Assembly (NCBI RefSeq): GCF_014206875.1
Contig: NZ_JACIJO010000002.1
Location: 1,354,006 to 1,418,005 of the forward strand
DNA from: Algoriphagus iocasae
GTDB lineage: Bacteria > Bacteroidota > Bacteroidia > Cytophagales > Cyclobacteriaceae
Direction of reading: 5' to 3'
DNA length: 64,000 bases
The notes beneath the pieces were generated by a model, which was given only the letters and a program-made list of their open reading frames with translations, had not been told where the DNA came from and did not search any database. Positions 1 through 8,379 of this stretch are shown one piece after another (within the stretch, counting starts at the first letter, position 1; each line of letters begins with the position of its first letter). Made by a program: the position numbers and the translations under genes.

Positions 1-661
1 TTATTGGAGTGATTCCATAACTTTTCGCGATTTCCAGTCTTCCTCGGTCTTTTTCCAAACCCAGAATTGCCACATCTCCACCACAGATTTTCGCCACTGC
101 TGCGCAAAGAATCCCGATAGTCCCTGGTCCAATGACGATTACTCGATCTCCGGGTTTGATGTGCGAGTTCACTGCTACGGCATTGTAGGCTACGGAGCAT
201 GGTTCGGTAAGGCAAGCTTCCTCAAACGAAAGTCCTTCAGGTACATGATGCAGGCATCGCGCAGGAACTCTCACAAATCTAGTCATGGCGCCATTGACGC
301 CATAACCAAACCCTTTTCTGGTGGGATCAAGGTTGTACAATCCGGATTTGCTCATGGGGTTTTGTGGGTCGATTACAGCGGCGGTTTCACTTACTACCCG
401 ATCACCGACTTTCCAGCCGGTCACCCGATCTCCCACAGAAGCTATTTTTCCTCCAAACTCATGACCTAAAACCACGGGGTAGTTCACGGGCCAAGAATGA
501 TCGGAAGTCCACTGGTGCAGATCGCTTCCGCAGACCCCTACATTTTCAACCTCCAATAAAATATCTTCTTCACCAATTTCGGGGACAGGGATCTCTCTTA
601 TTTCTACAGAATGCTTTTTCTCAGCGTAGTTGACTACGGCTGCATTTTTGGTGCTGGACAT
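1..661 (-). CDS. Zinc-dependent alcohol/polyol dehydrogenase (MDR superfamily), 3' end outside the window
   Basis: Only the first 220 residues are visible; the gene continues past base 1. It opens with the GroES-like fold of medium-chain dehydrogenases. Cys44 (GVCGSD), His67-Glu68 (GHEFGG) and Glu153 fit the catalytic zinc site of sorbitol/threonine-type dehydrogenases, and GPGTIG near residues 178-183 is the nucleotide-binding loop. The lobe at about residues 97-113 (SGLYNL region) aligns with the usual four-Cys structural-zinc loop but has no cysteine, so that zinc is probably absent. The ATG lies two bases after the stop of the upstream hexulose-phosphate-synthase-like gene, so the two are likely cotranslated and act in one sugar or polyol pathway. 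The substrate cannot be told from sequence. Confidence 0.85.
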   Translation of the reverse strand, partial: MSSTKNAAVVNYAEKKHSVEIREIPVPEIGEEDILLEVENVGVCGSDLHQWTSDHSWPVNYPVVLGHEFGGKIASVGDRVTGWKVGDRVVSETAAVIDPQNPMSKSGLYNLDPTRKGFGYGVNGAMTRFVRVPARCLHHVPEGLSFEEACLTEPCSVAYNAVAVNSHIKPGDRVIVIGPGTIGILCAAVAKICGGDVAILGLEKDRGRLEIAKSYGITPI

Positions 662-663
662 GG

Positions 664-1371
664 TTAGGTTTTTTTGGGTAAAACAGTTGTTTGACTGTGG
701 ATTGCTTCGCAAATCATACGGAGTGAGCCCTCCAGATCACCACTGGCAGTTTTGAAAGAATCGGCATCTATGGTCAAAGGAGCTCCTAAAACCACCAATG
801 GCGCACCGTATTGTGGGCATTGGATGGCTTGTTCCAGAGATAAACCGCCAACCGCCTGCACAGGGATATTGACAGCTTCCACTACTTCTCGGAGTTGATC
901 CAATGGGCTGGGCATTCTTTGGCCGGAGGCCGCAATTCCCCTTCTTTCATCATAGCCGATATGATGGATCACATAGTCGCAGCCTAAATCTTCTAAAAAC
1001 TTTGCGCCATCCACCATGCTTTCACAGACCATGTTGTCTCCCATGACTTTTGCACCGAAATCCTTACCAGCCTGCACGACACATTTAATTGTTTCAGCAT
1101 GTGCTCTTGCCATGACTACTACATGGGTGGCACCAGCTCTCGCCATCATTTCTGCTTCGAGGTAGCCTCCATCCATGGTTTTGAGATCTGCTACGATTGG
1201 AACACCAGGAAATGCTTCCCGCAACTTTCTGACTCCATGAAGTCCTTCTGCTAAAATCAATGGAGTTCCGGCTTCCAGCCAGTCGACTCCTGCTCTCATC
1301 GCCAAGGCTGCCGTTTCGAGCGCCTCATCAATGTTTATCAGATCCAGAGAGATCTGTACAATAGGTTTCAT
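664..1371 (-). CDS. 3-hexulose-6-phosphate synthase / 3-keto-L-gulonate-6-phosphate decarboxylase family protein
   Basis: 235-residue TIM-barrel enzyme of the orotidine-phosphate-decarboxylase suprafamily. The signature DLKTMD (Asp62, Lys64, Asp67) is the metal and substrate motif of 3-hexulose-6-phosphate synthases and keto-gulonate-phosphate decarboxylases. It is slightly longer than the usual roughly 210 residues. HPS condenses formaldehyde with ribulose 5-phosphate; the sister family decarboxylates 3-keto-gulonate 6-phosphate. Sequence alone does not decide between them. No 6-phospho-3-hexuloisomerase is adjacent in the visible part. The neighbouring polyol dehydrogenase, only two bases downstream, favours a sugar catabolic role over formaldehyde fixation. 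Confidence 0.8.
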   Translation of the reverse strand: MKPIVQISLDLINIDEALETAALAMRAGVDWLEAGTPLILAEGLHGVRKLREAFPGVPIVADLKTMDGGYLEAEMMARAGATHVVVMARAHAETIKCVVQAGKDFGAKVMGDNMVCESMVDGAKFLEDLGCDYVIHHIGYDERRGIAASGQRMPSPLDQLREVVEAVNIPVQAVGGLSLEQAIQCPQYGAPLVVLGAPLTIDADSFKTASGDLEGSLRMICEAIHSQTTVLPKKT

Positions 1372-1463
1372 ATATTTTGGGTTTTGGTAAAAAAGTAAAC
1401 CTTAATATAAACCTTTTTTGAAATTGAATTAGAGGGTTGTATCCTGATTGCTTTTCTTCGCTC

Positions 1464-1496
1464 AACAAAAAACCTCAGCCGTTTATGACTGAGGTT
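1464..1496 (-). terminator. Rho-independent terminator of the PEGA-like gene
   Basis: An 8-bp perfect stem (AACCTCAG at 1471-1478 with CTGAGGTT at 1489-1496) has a 10-nt loop. On the minus strand it is followed by a T-rich tail, about 20 bases past the stop of the 1516-2853 gene. Confidence 0.8.
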
Positions 1497-1515
1497 ACTT
1501 TGGTTTTGGATAGCA

Positions 1516-2853
1516 TTATTGCTGCAATCGAGCTTGGACTTCTTCGATTAGCCCTTCATATTTCTTTAGGATACGTGCCCAATCTTCAAATTTCTCATCG
1601 TCTTTAACCGTCACTTGGTTTTGACCATCTAGAAATGCCTCTTGGCTGATCAATTTGATCGCATATGCTAACTGATCTGAATTTCCTCCACTGCTCACGA
1701 TGACTCTGGTACGGATAATACTTGATTGGAAGTTTTGAACCTGCCAAGAAGTAGTCAAATAGCCCGTGTTAAAATCAACTGTTTCCAGGATGTCAAAATA
1801 TCTTGTGATAATGGAGCTTAGAATTCTCCAAGCTTCTTCAGGAGTATGCGCTGAGTTGACAGGAACGGTGATTCTCACATTTGCCAAATCCGATGAAACA
1901 GAAGAAGTATAGGCTTCATCCACATTCATTTCAATAAAATCAGTAACTGGAGGTTCCTGCATGTTTGGCTGATTGTAATAGTTCTTCACATAGCGAACAT
2001 ATCCATCTTTCTTCACCCGGATTTCTACGTTTCCATTTTTAGGGACTTTCAGATCATAGCTGCCTGTTCCGACTGTTTTCCCGCCTATCTCAATGATGGC
2101 ATCATTCGGGTTAGTAGTGATCTTAACCAATCGGTCATCCAATTGAGCTTTTTCTCTAACAGGAGGTTCAGGGTCTGTGTCTGGCTTATTACAGAAAACT
2201 TTGGTGTATTCCACATACCCATCCTTATTAACAGTGACCGTTACGCAGTCACCCAAAGGAATTTTGATGTCTTGATTTCCTTTTCCGACGCTTACGCCAT
2301 TGGCAGTTACATTGCCATCAGCAGGGATCACTTCCAGACGAACCTGGCGATCTTTTAATTCAAAATAATCTTTTGCCGGAGGCGTCTCTCTGTCTGGAGA
2401 ATTGTAATAACTTTTTGTGATAGGGGCATATCCTGGCTTCTTGATTTCCACGGTATGAAAGCGATCCTTCTGGATAATTAGGTAAATCGCTTTTGTTCCG
2501 ATCATTCTACCATCAACAAAAATCTCTGCATCGTAAGGTTCGGCTGTGATTTCTACTCTTCGGGAATCCAAAGAAACATATTGCTCTTTGTCCCATTTCA
2601 GATCTCTATTGAACTCTTTGATGACTGGTTCGTAACCAGGTTTGGTGATTTTGATACGGTTCCGACTATCTTTCTCTAGTTTATATTCGATTGCACCGGT
2701 TCCCAATTCTTGCTTATCCGAATCATCGTAATCATTTAGCAAGATGAATTTTGCGTCAGAGTGATTGGCAGTAATCTGAAGTTTTTGAGAAAAGGAAAGT
2801 GAAGCTGAAAAAAGGAATATTAAGGTAAGAGTGAGTAAATTTTTACAATACAT
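1516..2853 (-). CDS. Secreted PEGA-like repeat protein
   Basis: 445 residues. An N-terminal signal peptide (about 1-22, hydrophobic, ending near SFSQ) predicts export to the periplasm or cell surface. The body has four tandem repeats of roughly 70 residues, each holding an IxxxPxDAxIxxxGxxxG strand pair and a KPGYxP or KDGYxxY turn, then a YYNxPxxxxPP linker. This resembles PEGA-type beta domains that decorate surface proteins. The last about 120 residues are a different alpha/beta domain with no recognised family. It stands alone, with its own terminator downstream. A role in envelope structure or binding is a guess; no catalytic motif is visible. Confidence 0.65.
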   Translation of the reverse strand: MYCKNLLTLTLIFLFSASLSFSQKLQITANHSDAKFILLNDYDDSDKQELGTGAIEYKLEKDSRNRIKITKPGYEPVIKEFNRDLKWDKEQYVSLDSRRVEITAEPYDAEIFVDGRMIGTKAIYLIIQKDRFHTVEIKKPGYAPITKSYYNSPDRETPPAKDYFELKDRQVRLEVIPADGNVTANGVSVGKGNQDIKIPLGDCVTVTVNKDGYVEYTKVFCNKPDTDPEPPVREKAQLDDRLVKITTNPNDAIIEIGGKTVGTGSYDLKVPKNGNVEIRVKKDGYVRYVKNYYNQPNMQEPPVTDFIEMNVDEAYTSSVSSDLANVRITVPVNSAHTPEEAWRILSSIITRYFDILETVDFNTGYLTTSWQVQNFQSSIIRTRVIVSSGGNSDQLAYAIKLISQEAFLDGQNQVTVKDDEKFEDWARILKKYEGLIEEVQARLQQ

Positions 2854-2946
2854 ATAAGGGTGGTTTGGCTTTTATTTTCCGCAAATAATTCAATTAGAAT
2901 TATTTATGCAAAATAAAATTTCAAGAATTGTCCAATTTTTCCCCAA

Positions 2947-4017
2947 TTAAGACCATTCTTTTCTTAAAAAATTTAACCAATTCTTATGCATTACTTTTTC
3001 CACATCTTGCTCTGAATATCCTCTTTGTCTCAGTAAATCAGGTACTTTGCTAAGATCACCAATCGTGTCTAAGTCATGTGGAGCTTGTTCCTTACCAAAT
3101 GCCCCATCCAAATCTGAGCCAATACCAATATGATTTGCATTGCCCGCGACTTGGCAAATGTGATCTAAATGATCAAGAACCGTATTTAATGTCACGTTTC
3201 TTTCCTGAGGAGTAGTTTTTCCTCTTTCCCATCCCGGACTGAGCATCCATGCATCCATTGCCCCACCAATAACAGCACCACGATCCACTAATGCTTTGAT
3301 CATCTCATCAGAAAATTGCCTGTTGTGATCGACTAATGCCCTGCAATTATTATGACTCGCCCAGACAGGACCTTGGTAAATGTCAAGTGCTTCCCAAAAT
3401 GCCAAATCACATAAATGGGTAGCGTCTAAAATGATTCCCAGTTCATCCATTTTGCGGAGCAAAGCTTTTCCATCTTTGTTTAGAGGAGCGGAGGCATCTG
3501 TGCCATGGGCATATCTTCCAGGGCCGTAATGTGCGGGACCAAGTGCGCGAAGGCCATATTCATAAGCTTTTTCCAGATAATCCAGATTGACAATTGAGTC
3601 AGCACCTTCCAGAGAGAGGATAAAACCAACTGGTTTTTCGGTATTATCCTCATCGTTTTCCCAAAGAGAAACATGGTCGTTCAGCTCAGAAAGATTTCTG
3701 ATTTGGGTCATTTCACCTTGCTCTACCATTGCTTGATACCAAGCCAATTGGCCTTGTGTCTGAGCCCAAGCCTGAGCAGGAGAGTGCCAGCCAGGAAGAG
3801 GATTGTCAGGAGCGACATATCTTCCGATTTGAGTAGCTACTACCAATCCAATATTGCCCTTTCTAAGATCGGGAAGGGATACTATCGCGTTTCCTCTATC
3901 TGGTTTATCCGTCATTCCAAGCTCTCTTGCATTGATTTCGGAAGCCGGTCGGGTCAAGTCACGGTTCCACTCGAGAGCATTCATGCTCAGATCCAAATGT
4001 GCGTCAATTGTCAGCAT
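2947..4017 (-). CDS. Membrane-dipeptidase family (M19) metallopeptidase
   Basis: 356 residues, the usual length for renal-dipeptidase-type (M19) enzymes. All expected zinc ligands are present: His7-x-Asp9 near the N terminus, bridging Glu137 (SLEGAD), His201 (LDATHLCD) and His222 (WASHNN), plus the GIGSDLDG strand near the C terminus. These enzymes hydrolyse dipeptides, including D-amino-acid-containing ones. No signal peptide is visible, so it should be cytoplasmic. The ATG starts three bases after the stop of the RsmI-family gene, which makes a tight two-gene unit. Confidence 0.9.
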   Translation of the reverse strand: MLTIDAHLDLSMNALEWNRDLTRPASEINARELGMTDKPDRGNAIVSLPDLRKGNIGLVVATQIGRYVAPDNPLPGWHSPAQAWAQTQGQLAWYQAMVEQGEMTQIRNLSELNDHVSLWENDEDNTEKPVGFILSLEGADSIVNLDYLEKAYEYGLRALGPAHYGPGRYAHGTDASAPLNKDGKALLRKMDELGIILDATHLCDLAFWEALDIYQGPVWASHNNCRALVDHNRQFSDEMIKALVDRGAVIGGAMDAWMLSPGWERGKTTPQERNVTLNTVLDHLDHICQVAGNANHIGIGSDLDGAFGKEQAPHDLDTIGDLSKVPDLLRQRGYSEQDVEKVMHKNWLNFLRKEWS

Positions 4018-4020
4018 ATA

Positions 4021-4731
4021 CTAAAAGCTTTGAAGAATAAAAACAGTAGGGATTTTATGTAGATCAAGAGGAAGTTTCTTCCACTCAGCAATGGTTTTGG
4101 TAAGGATCATCTCGTCTTTTGCAGTGATATTTTTTGCGATGCAAAGCTTGGTATTCGCAGAAAGCACCCGTAAACAATCTTCAAAAATCTGATTGTTTCG
4201 AAAAGGAGTTTCCATAAAAATCTGAGCTCTTTTTTCGCGTAGTGATTCCGATTCTAAAGCTTTTAATGCAGAGGCGCGGTCTTTTTTATCGATTGGTAAA
4301 TATCCATGAAATGCGAAAGATTGTCCCGAAAATCCAGATCCCATCAAAGCCAAAAACATGGAGCTAGGTCCAGAAAGTGGGACCACCTGAATACCTTTGA
4401 CATGGGCATGAGCCACAGCCAATGCTCCCGGATCAGCAATTCCCGGGCATCCAGCTTCAGAAATAATCCCCACATCCGCCCCATTCATCAAAGGCTGCAT
4501 GAGACGATTGATTGTTTCAGGTTTGGTGCTTTTATCGAGTATTTCAAAGTGGATTTCTTCGATGTTTACTCCTAATTTCAAGCTGCTGATATATCGCCTG
4601 GCGGTTCTAAGGTTTTCTACCAGATAGACTTTGGTATGCTTGACTACCTCTCTGACCTGCGGACTGATGACATCATTGGCAGTGTTTTCAGCTAGTACAT
4701 TGGGTATCAGAAAAAGTTTTCCTTTGGGCAT
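4021..4731 (-). CDS. SAM-dependent methyltransferase of the RsmI/tetrapyrrole-methylase family
   Basis: 236 residues with the RsmI-like signature SEAGCPGIADPG and the downstream PLSGPSS motif, and FHGYLP in the middle. RsmI 2'-O-methylates C1402 of 16S rRNA. This protein is shorter than classical RsmI (about 280 residues) and matches the second RsmI-like paralogue often seen in Bacteroidota, so the exact target is uncertain. It is upstream of, and almost touching, the M19 dipeptidase gene. Confidence 0.8.
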   Translation of the reverse strand: MPKGKLFLIPNVLAENTANDVISPQVREVVKHTKVYLVENLRTARRYISSLKLGVNIEEIHFEILDKSTKPETINRLMQPLMNGADVGIISEAGCPGIADPGALAVAHAHVKGIQVVPLSGPSSMFLALMGSGFSGQSFAFHGYLPIDKKDRASALKALESESLREKRAQIFMETPFRNNQIFEDCLRVLSANTKLCIAKNITAKDEMILTKTIAEWKKLPLDLHKIPTVFILQSF

Positions 4732-4801
4732 GGGATGCTATTTTTATTCGAATTTAGAGTTTAATCCACAAAGGAATATTTATCAGTTCTAATTTTCAGT
4801 T

Positions 4802-5560
4802 TTACTTGAGAAACTTCAAGACTTCTTCAATGACCGCATTTGGCTGTTCCGCATGTAGCCAATGGCCTGCACCTGAAATAAATTCTACTTCATAATTGGG
4901 GAAGAACTCTTCCATGTCCGACAAGTCCGACTGTTGGATGTAATTCGAATTTTCTCCTGCCAGAAATAAGGTAGGACCTTCGTATTTTTTATCACTTTCC
5001 AGTGCTTCTCCCACATTATTGATATTTTTTGTGATCACAGGCAAGTTGATTTTCCAGACAAAACCATTGGAATCTCTACTCAGGCTTTTTAACAAAAACT
5101 GCCTGATCCCTAATTCTGAGACATATTGGCCCAAAATATCATCCGCATCTTTTCTGGATTTGATGGTTTTCAAATCAATAGCGTTGAGTCCTTCGAGAAT
5201 CGTCTGATGATGAACCGGGTAGTATCGAGGAGCGATATCAGCCACAATCAGCTTTTCGACGCGTTCTGGATACTGCAAAGCAAAATTCATCACCGTTTTT
5301 CCCCCCATGGAATGACCCATCAAATAGACCTTTTCAAGTCCTTCCTGATCCAAAAGATCTTTGAGATCTTCTACCATCACCTTATAATTCCACTCGTCTG
5401 CATGAGGGGAATCTCCATGATTTCGTTGATCTACTAGGTATAATGTGTAGGTTTTTTCAAGCTCTTTGGCAATGCTATACCAATTGTCAGCCGAACCAAA
5501 AAGTCCATGAAGAATGACTAGTGGCTTACCTGAGCCTATTTTTTTGAAGTTTAAATGCAT
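4802..5560 (-). CDS. Alpha/beta-fold hydrolase (YbfF-like esterase)
   Basis: 252 residues. The oxyanion-hole strand HGLFGSADNW, nucleophile elbow GHSMGG with Ser84, and a C-terminal GAGHWLHAEQP with the catalytic His233 place it with small acyl-thioester/ester hydrolases related to YbfF. The physiological substrate is unknown. Its ATG lies inside the last codons of the upstream S23-family gene (10-nt overlap in another frame). This suggests that the S23 gene was inserted just upstream of an older start. Confidence 0.85.
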   Translation of the reverse strand: MHLNFKKIGSGKPLVILHGLFGSADNWYSIAKELEKTYTLYLVDQRNHGDSPHADEWNYKVMVEDLKDLLDQEGLEKVYLMGHSMGGKTVMNFALQYPERVEKLIVADIAPRYYPVHHQTILEGLNAIDLKTIKSRKDADDILGQYVSELGIRQFLLKSLSRDSNGFVWKINLPVITKNINNVGEALESDKKYEGPTLFLAGENSNYIQQSDLSDMEEFFPNYEVEFISGAGHWLHAEQPNAVIEEVLKFLK

Positions 5561-5976
5561 TTTGAATTATTGTCGTCATCAGTCCACTGACGACAGTCGA
5601 CTGCGGATTGATATATAATTTCAGTTAAAATTGAGTTTTTTAGGGCTTGGATTTTTATAGTTAGCTCTTCATAGGATTTATATAGCCTTAAGAAATCATC
5701 TTCTGTAATAATCTTTCTTTTCTTTCCTAAATAAAGACAGCTTACAACTTCGATTCCTGATCGACTAGCATACCCGAGAAATTTTTTAAACTCTGGGTTT
5801 GATTGTCCGGTGGATCCTTCCGCGATATTTAATGCTACAGAATCTGCCGCCCTTTGTATTTGAGTTGCCAAGACAAATTTTTCTTCGCTCGGGAATTTTT
5901 TTATCAATATGCTAATTTCCGTGCTTAGGTCTATTGCCAAATTCCAAACCCTTAAATCTTCGAATTTAAATGCCAT
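5551..5976 (-). CDS. Four-helix-bundle protein (S23 / bAvd-like)
   Basis: 141 residues with the family hallmarks: N-terminal FEDLRVWNLAIDL, IQRAADSVALNIAEGS, and NPEFKKFLGYASRS. This family occurs in bacterial 23S rRNA intervening sequences and in stand-alone copies, and is related to the accessory protein Avd of diversity-generating retroelements. The molecular role of free copies is unknown. The gene lies exactly between pdxJ and the esterase, overlapping the esterase start by 10 nt. It is bracketed by a 16-bp imperfect inverted repeat (5581-5596 and 6036-6051). The left repeat falls within its own C-terminal codons, giving a Trp/Asp-rich tail that looks like non-ancestral coding sequence. 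Confidence 0.85.
   Translation of the reverse strand: MAFKFEDLRVWNLAIDLSTEISILIKKFPSEEKFVLATQIQRAADSVALNIAEGSTGQSNPEFKKFLGYASRSGIEVVSCLYLGKKRKIITEDDFLRLYKSYEELTIKIQALKNSILTEIIYQSAVDCRQWTDDDNNSKCI
5581..5596 (+). repeat. Left copy of inverted repeat flanking the S23-family gene
   Basis: AGTCCACTGACGACAG matches 15 of 16 bases with the reverse complement of 6036-6051. It lies inside the 3' end of the S23-family coding sequence. Confidence 0.6.
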
Positions 5977-6035
5977 AATAATTATGTTTTCTGAACTAAT
6001 ATTTTTGGAAACCGAATCTGGCAGTAGTCTGTTGT

Positions 6036-6051
6036 CTGTCGACAGTGGACT
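6036..6051 (-). repeat. Right copy of inverted repeat flanking the S23-family gene
   Basis: On the minus strand this reads AGTCCACTGTCGACAG, differing from the left copy at one base. It abuts the pdxJ stop codon, so the inserted segment would begin immediately after pdxJ. Confidence 0.6.
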
Positions 6052-6770
6052 TATAGATCTTCCAACTGTCTCCGATACATCTGAATGGTATTTTCCAAAC
6101 CATAATAAAGTGCATCACATACAAGAGCATGTCCAATAGATACTTCATCTAGGTATGGAATTGATTGCTTCAAGAATGCCAGATTATGTAAATCCAAATC
6201 ATGACCGGCATTAAGCCCCAGACCTAATTCTTTGGCTATTTCGGCAACTTCCACGTAAGGTTTTACCGCATTTTCTTTGTTCTGATGAAAACCTACAGCA
6301 TAAGGTTCTGTATAGAGCTCCACTCTGTCTGTTCCTGTGAGTTTGGCAGGCTCAAAATACCTGACTTCCGGATTGATGAAAATTGAAACCCTAATTCCAG
6401 ATTCCTGAAGTTCAGCCACAATATCTTTCAGCATGCCTTGATTGGAAATCGTATCCCAGCCTGTGTTGGAAGTAATGGCATTTGGAGGATCGGGAACTAG
6501 CGTTGCTTGAGCAGGTTTTACGGCTTTGACCAAATCCATAAATCGGCGATCAGGATAGCCTTCTATGTTAAATTCAGTTTTAACGACTTTTGCCAGATCG
6601 AAGACATCCTGATGTCGGATATGTCTTTCGTCAGGTCTGGGATGAACCGTAATTCCCTGTGCACCAAAGCGCTCAGCGTCCAATGCTACTTTGACCACAT
6701 CAGGATTATTTGCCCCTCTGGCATTGCGCAGCGTGGCGATCTTATTAATATTTACACTCAGTTTAGTCAT
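6051..6770 (-). CDS. pdxJ: Pyridoxine 5'-phosphate synthase
   Basis: 239 residues, the standard length. The N terminus [15 protein letters not shown], then [12 protein letters not shown] and the [16 protein letters not shown] segment, are diagnostic of PdxJ, which condenses 1-deoxy-D-xylulose 5-phosphate with 3-amino-2-oxopropyl phosphate in the DXP-dependent vitamin B6 pathway. It is a cytoplasmic TIM barrel. The S23 gene follows directly on the same strand. The yqeY gene diverges from it across a gap of about 60 bp that must hold both promoters. Confidence 0.95.
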   Translation of the reverse strand: MTKLSVNINKIATLRNARGANNPDVVKVALDAERFGAQGITVHPRPDERHIRHQDVFDLAKVVKTEFNIEGYPDRRFMDLVKAVKPAQATLVPDPPNAITSNTGWDTISNQGMLKDIVAELQESGIRVSIFINPEVRYFEPAKLTGTDRVELYTEPYAVGFHQNKENAVKPYVEVAEIAKELGLGLNAGHDLDLHNLAFLKQSIPYLDEVSIGHALVCDALYYGLENTIQMYRRQLEDL

Positions 6771-6829
6771 TTCCAGGTCGAAAAGGGTATTTTTGTTCCG
6801 AATTTTACCATTAACACAAACTTAGAGTT

Positions 6830-7282
6830 ATGAGTTTAAAGCAGAAAATAGATAGCGAAATTAAATCCGCCATGATCGCCAAAGATAAGGATAGATTGAG
6901 AGCTTTGAGAGCTGTCAAGTCTTTAATCCTTTTGGAAGAGACAAAAGGAGGTGCAGCAAGTGAGTTGTCAGAAGATGATGAAATGAAGATTTTGACCAAG
7001 GCTGCAAAGCAAAGAAAAGATTCTGCAGATATCTACCAGCAGCAAAATAGGGAAGACTTATATGCTGTGGAAATGGCTGAACTAGCAATTATTCAGGAGT
7101 TTTTGCCAAAGGCTTTGACTGACGAAGAGATAACTGCTTCTATTTCTGAAATCATCGCTCAGACTGGTGCTTCAGGACCAAAAGACATGGGGAAAGTAAT
7201 GGGAGTTGCAAGTAAGCAATTGGCTGGAAAGGCAGATGGCAAGGCTATTGCTGATAAGGTTAAATCGTTACTAAACAGCTAA
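6830..7282 (+). CDS. GatB/YqeY domain-containing protein
   Basis: 150 residues, matching stand-alone YqeY proteins: N-terminal helices (LKQKIDSEIKSAMIAKD), an ELAIIQEFLPKALTDEEI motif, and a C-terminal GKVMGVASKQLAGKADG helix pair. The domain resembles the C-terminal tRNA-recognition part of the amidotransferase subunit GatB; the function of free YqeY is not settled. It heads a three-gene run with the cvpA-like gene (1-nt gap) and pabA. Confidence 0.85.
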   Translation: MSLKQKIDSEIKSAMIAKDKDRLRALRAVKSLILLEETKGGAASELSEDDEMKILTKAAKQRKDSADIYQQQNREDLYAVEMAELAIIQEFLPKALTDEEITASISEIIAQTGASGPKDMGKVMGVASKQLAGKADGKAIADKVKSLLNS

Positions 7283-7283
7283 G

Positions 7284-7829
7284 TTGAGCACAGTAGACAT
7301 AATATTATTGGTCATTCTGGGCCTTGGTGCCTTTGAAGGATATAGACAAGGATTCCTGATGGGGATCCTTGGTCTTTTCGGTTTTGTCATCGCCATTATT
7401 TTAGGGATTTATTTTATGGATCCGATGACGGATTGGCTCAAAGAAAATGTCACTGAATTTAATTTGGGCTATCCAATCTTAGGTTTCATCGTAATCTTCT
7501 CGATTACCATGTTTCTAATTAAGTCAGTTGGATGGGCTCTTAAAAAGACCATGGATTTGGTCTTGCTAGGCTCGTTAGATTCAATAGCTGGCGTATTTTT
7601 AGGGGTTGTCAAAGCAGCATTTTTCGTCAGTTTATTCTTTTGGCAGGCAAGCCTTTTTAAACTGGATTTACCAAAACAGTGGACTGCAGATTCTGAATAT
7701 TTAGGATACATAGAGCCAGTGGCACCGGCAATTGTGGAGGGGATTGAACCGTTTTTTCCGAAGGTCGAAGAAAACCTGGAAAAATTAGAAAAGATTGTAG
7801 ATGATATCCTAAATGATTCTGCTGATTGA
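7284..7829 (+). CDS. CvpA family membrane protein
   Basis: 181 residues with four predicted membrane segments and the N-terminal D-I-I-L...GxxEGYRQGFLMG pattern of CvpA/colicin-V-production-like proteins. In other bacteria CvpA affects envelope stress tolerance and colicin export; its biochemical activity is unknown. The reading frame opens with TTG one base after the yqeY stop, and no ATG is close to it, so TTG is taken as the start by translational coupling. The 3' end overlaps pabA by 17 nt. Confidence 0.8.
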   Translation: MSTVDIILLVILGLGAFEGYRQGFLMGILGLFGFVIAIILGIYFMDPMTDWLKENVTEFNLGYPILGFIVIFSITMFLIKSVGWALKKTMDLVLLGSLDSIAGVFLGVVKAAFFVSLFFWQASLFKLDLPKQWTADSEYLGYIEPVAPAIVEGIEPFFPKVEENLEKLEKIVDDILNDSAD

Positions 7830-8379
7830 TAATTTTGATTCTTTCAGTCATATGTTGGCCGATTTGGTCATGCAAACTGGAGCTGAATTAAAAATCTTAC
7901 GAAATGACTGCTCTCTAGAAAAAATCGATCATCTTGATTTTTCTGGATTGATCCTTTCTCCCGGGCCAGGGAAACCATCAACGGCGGGGAATCTCAGGGA
8001 TATTTTTGAGAAATATTACAATAAAGTACCAGTTTTGGGAGTATGCCTCGGCCATCAAACTATTGGGGAGTTATTTGGAGCCAAGTTGGTGAAAAATGAA
8101 ATCCCAGTGCATGGGAAAGTACATTCCATATCCAAAACTTTTGAACATCCATTTACAAATGGATTGCCTGATACATTTCATGTGACGAGGTATCATTCGC
8201 TTCAGTTGGAAGAAATACCATCTGATCTCCAAGTTATATTAGAAACTCAAAAAGGAGAAATAATGGGGATAGCGCACTGTGAACTCCCGATTCTTGGGAT
8301 TCAATACCATCCTGAAGCCTATTTGACTGAGTACGGATTGGAATTAATAAAAAATTGGATGGAGGTAGTTCAGCGTTAA
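7813..8379 (+). CDS. pabA: Aminodeoxychorismate / anthranilate synthase glutaminase subunit
   Basis: 188-residue class I glutamine amidotransferase. Cys78 in GVCLGHQ and His166-x-Glu168 (YHPE) form the catalytic triad, and LSPGPGKPS is the family oxyanion region. It supplies ammonia to a chorismate-using partner for folate or tryptophan synthesis. No partner (pabB or trpE) is adjacent, so PabA versus TrpG cannot be decided firmly; the lack of a trp cluster favours pabA. Its stop codon abuts the stop of convergent lolA without a spacer. Confidence 0.85.
   Translation: MILLIDNFDSFSHMLADLVMQTGAELKILRNDCSLEKIDHLDFSGLILSPGPGKPSTAGNLRDIFEKYYNKVPVLGVCLGHQTIGELFGAKLVKNEIPVHGKVHSISKTFEHPFTNGLPDTFHVTRYHSLQLEEIPSDLQVILETQKGEIMGIAHCELPILGIQYHPEAYLTEYGLELIKNWMEVVQR

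Noticed and set aside
664..1371. Ribulose monophosphate formaldehyde fixation
   Set aside because: No 6-phospho-3-hexuloisomerase is adjacent in the visible sequence and the neighbour is a polyol-type dehydrogenase, so the pathway claim is not supported.
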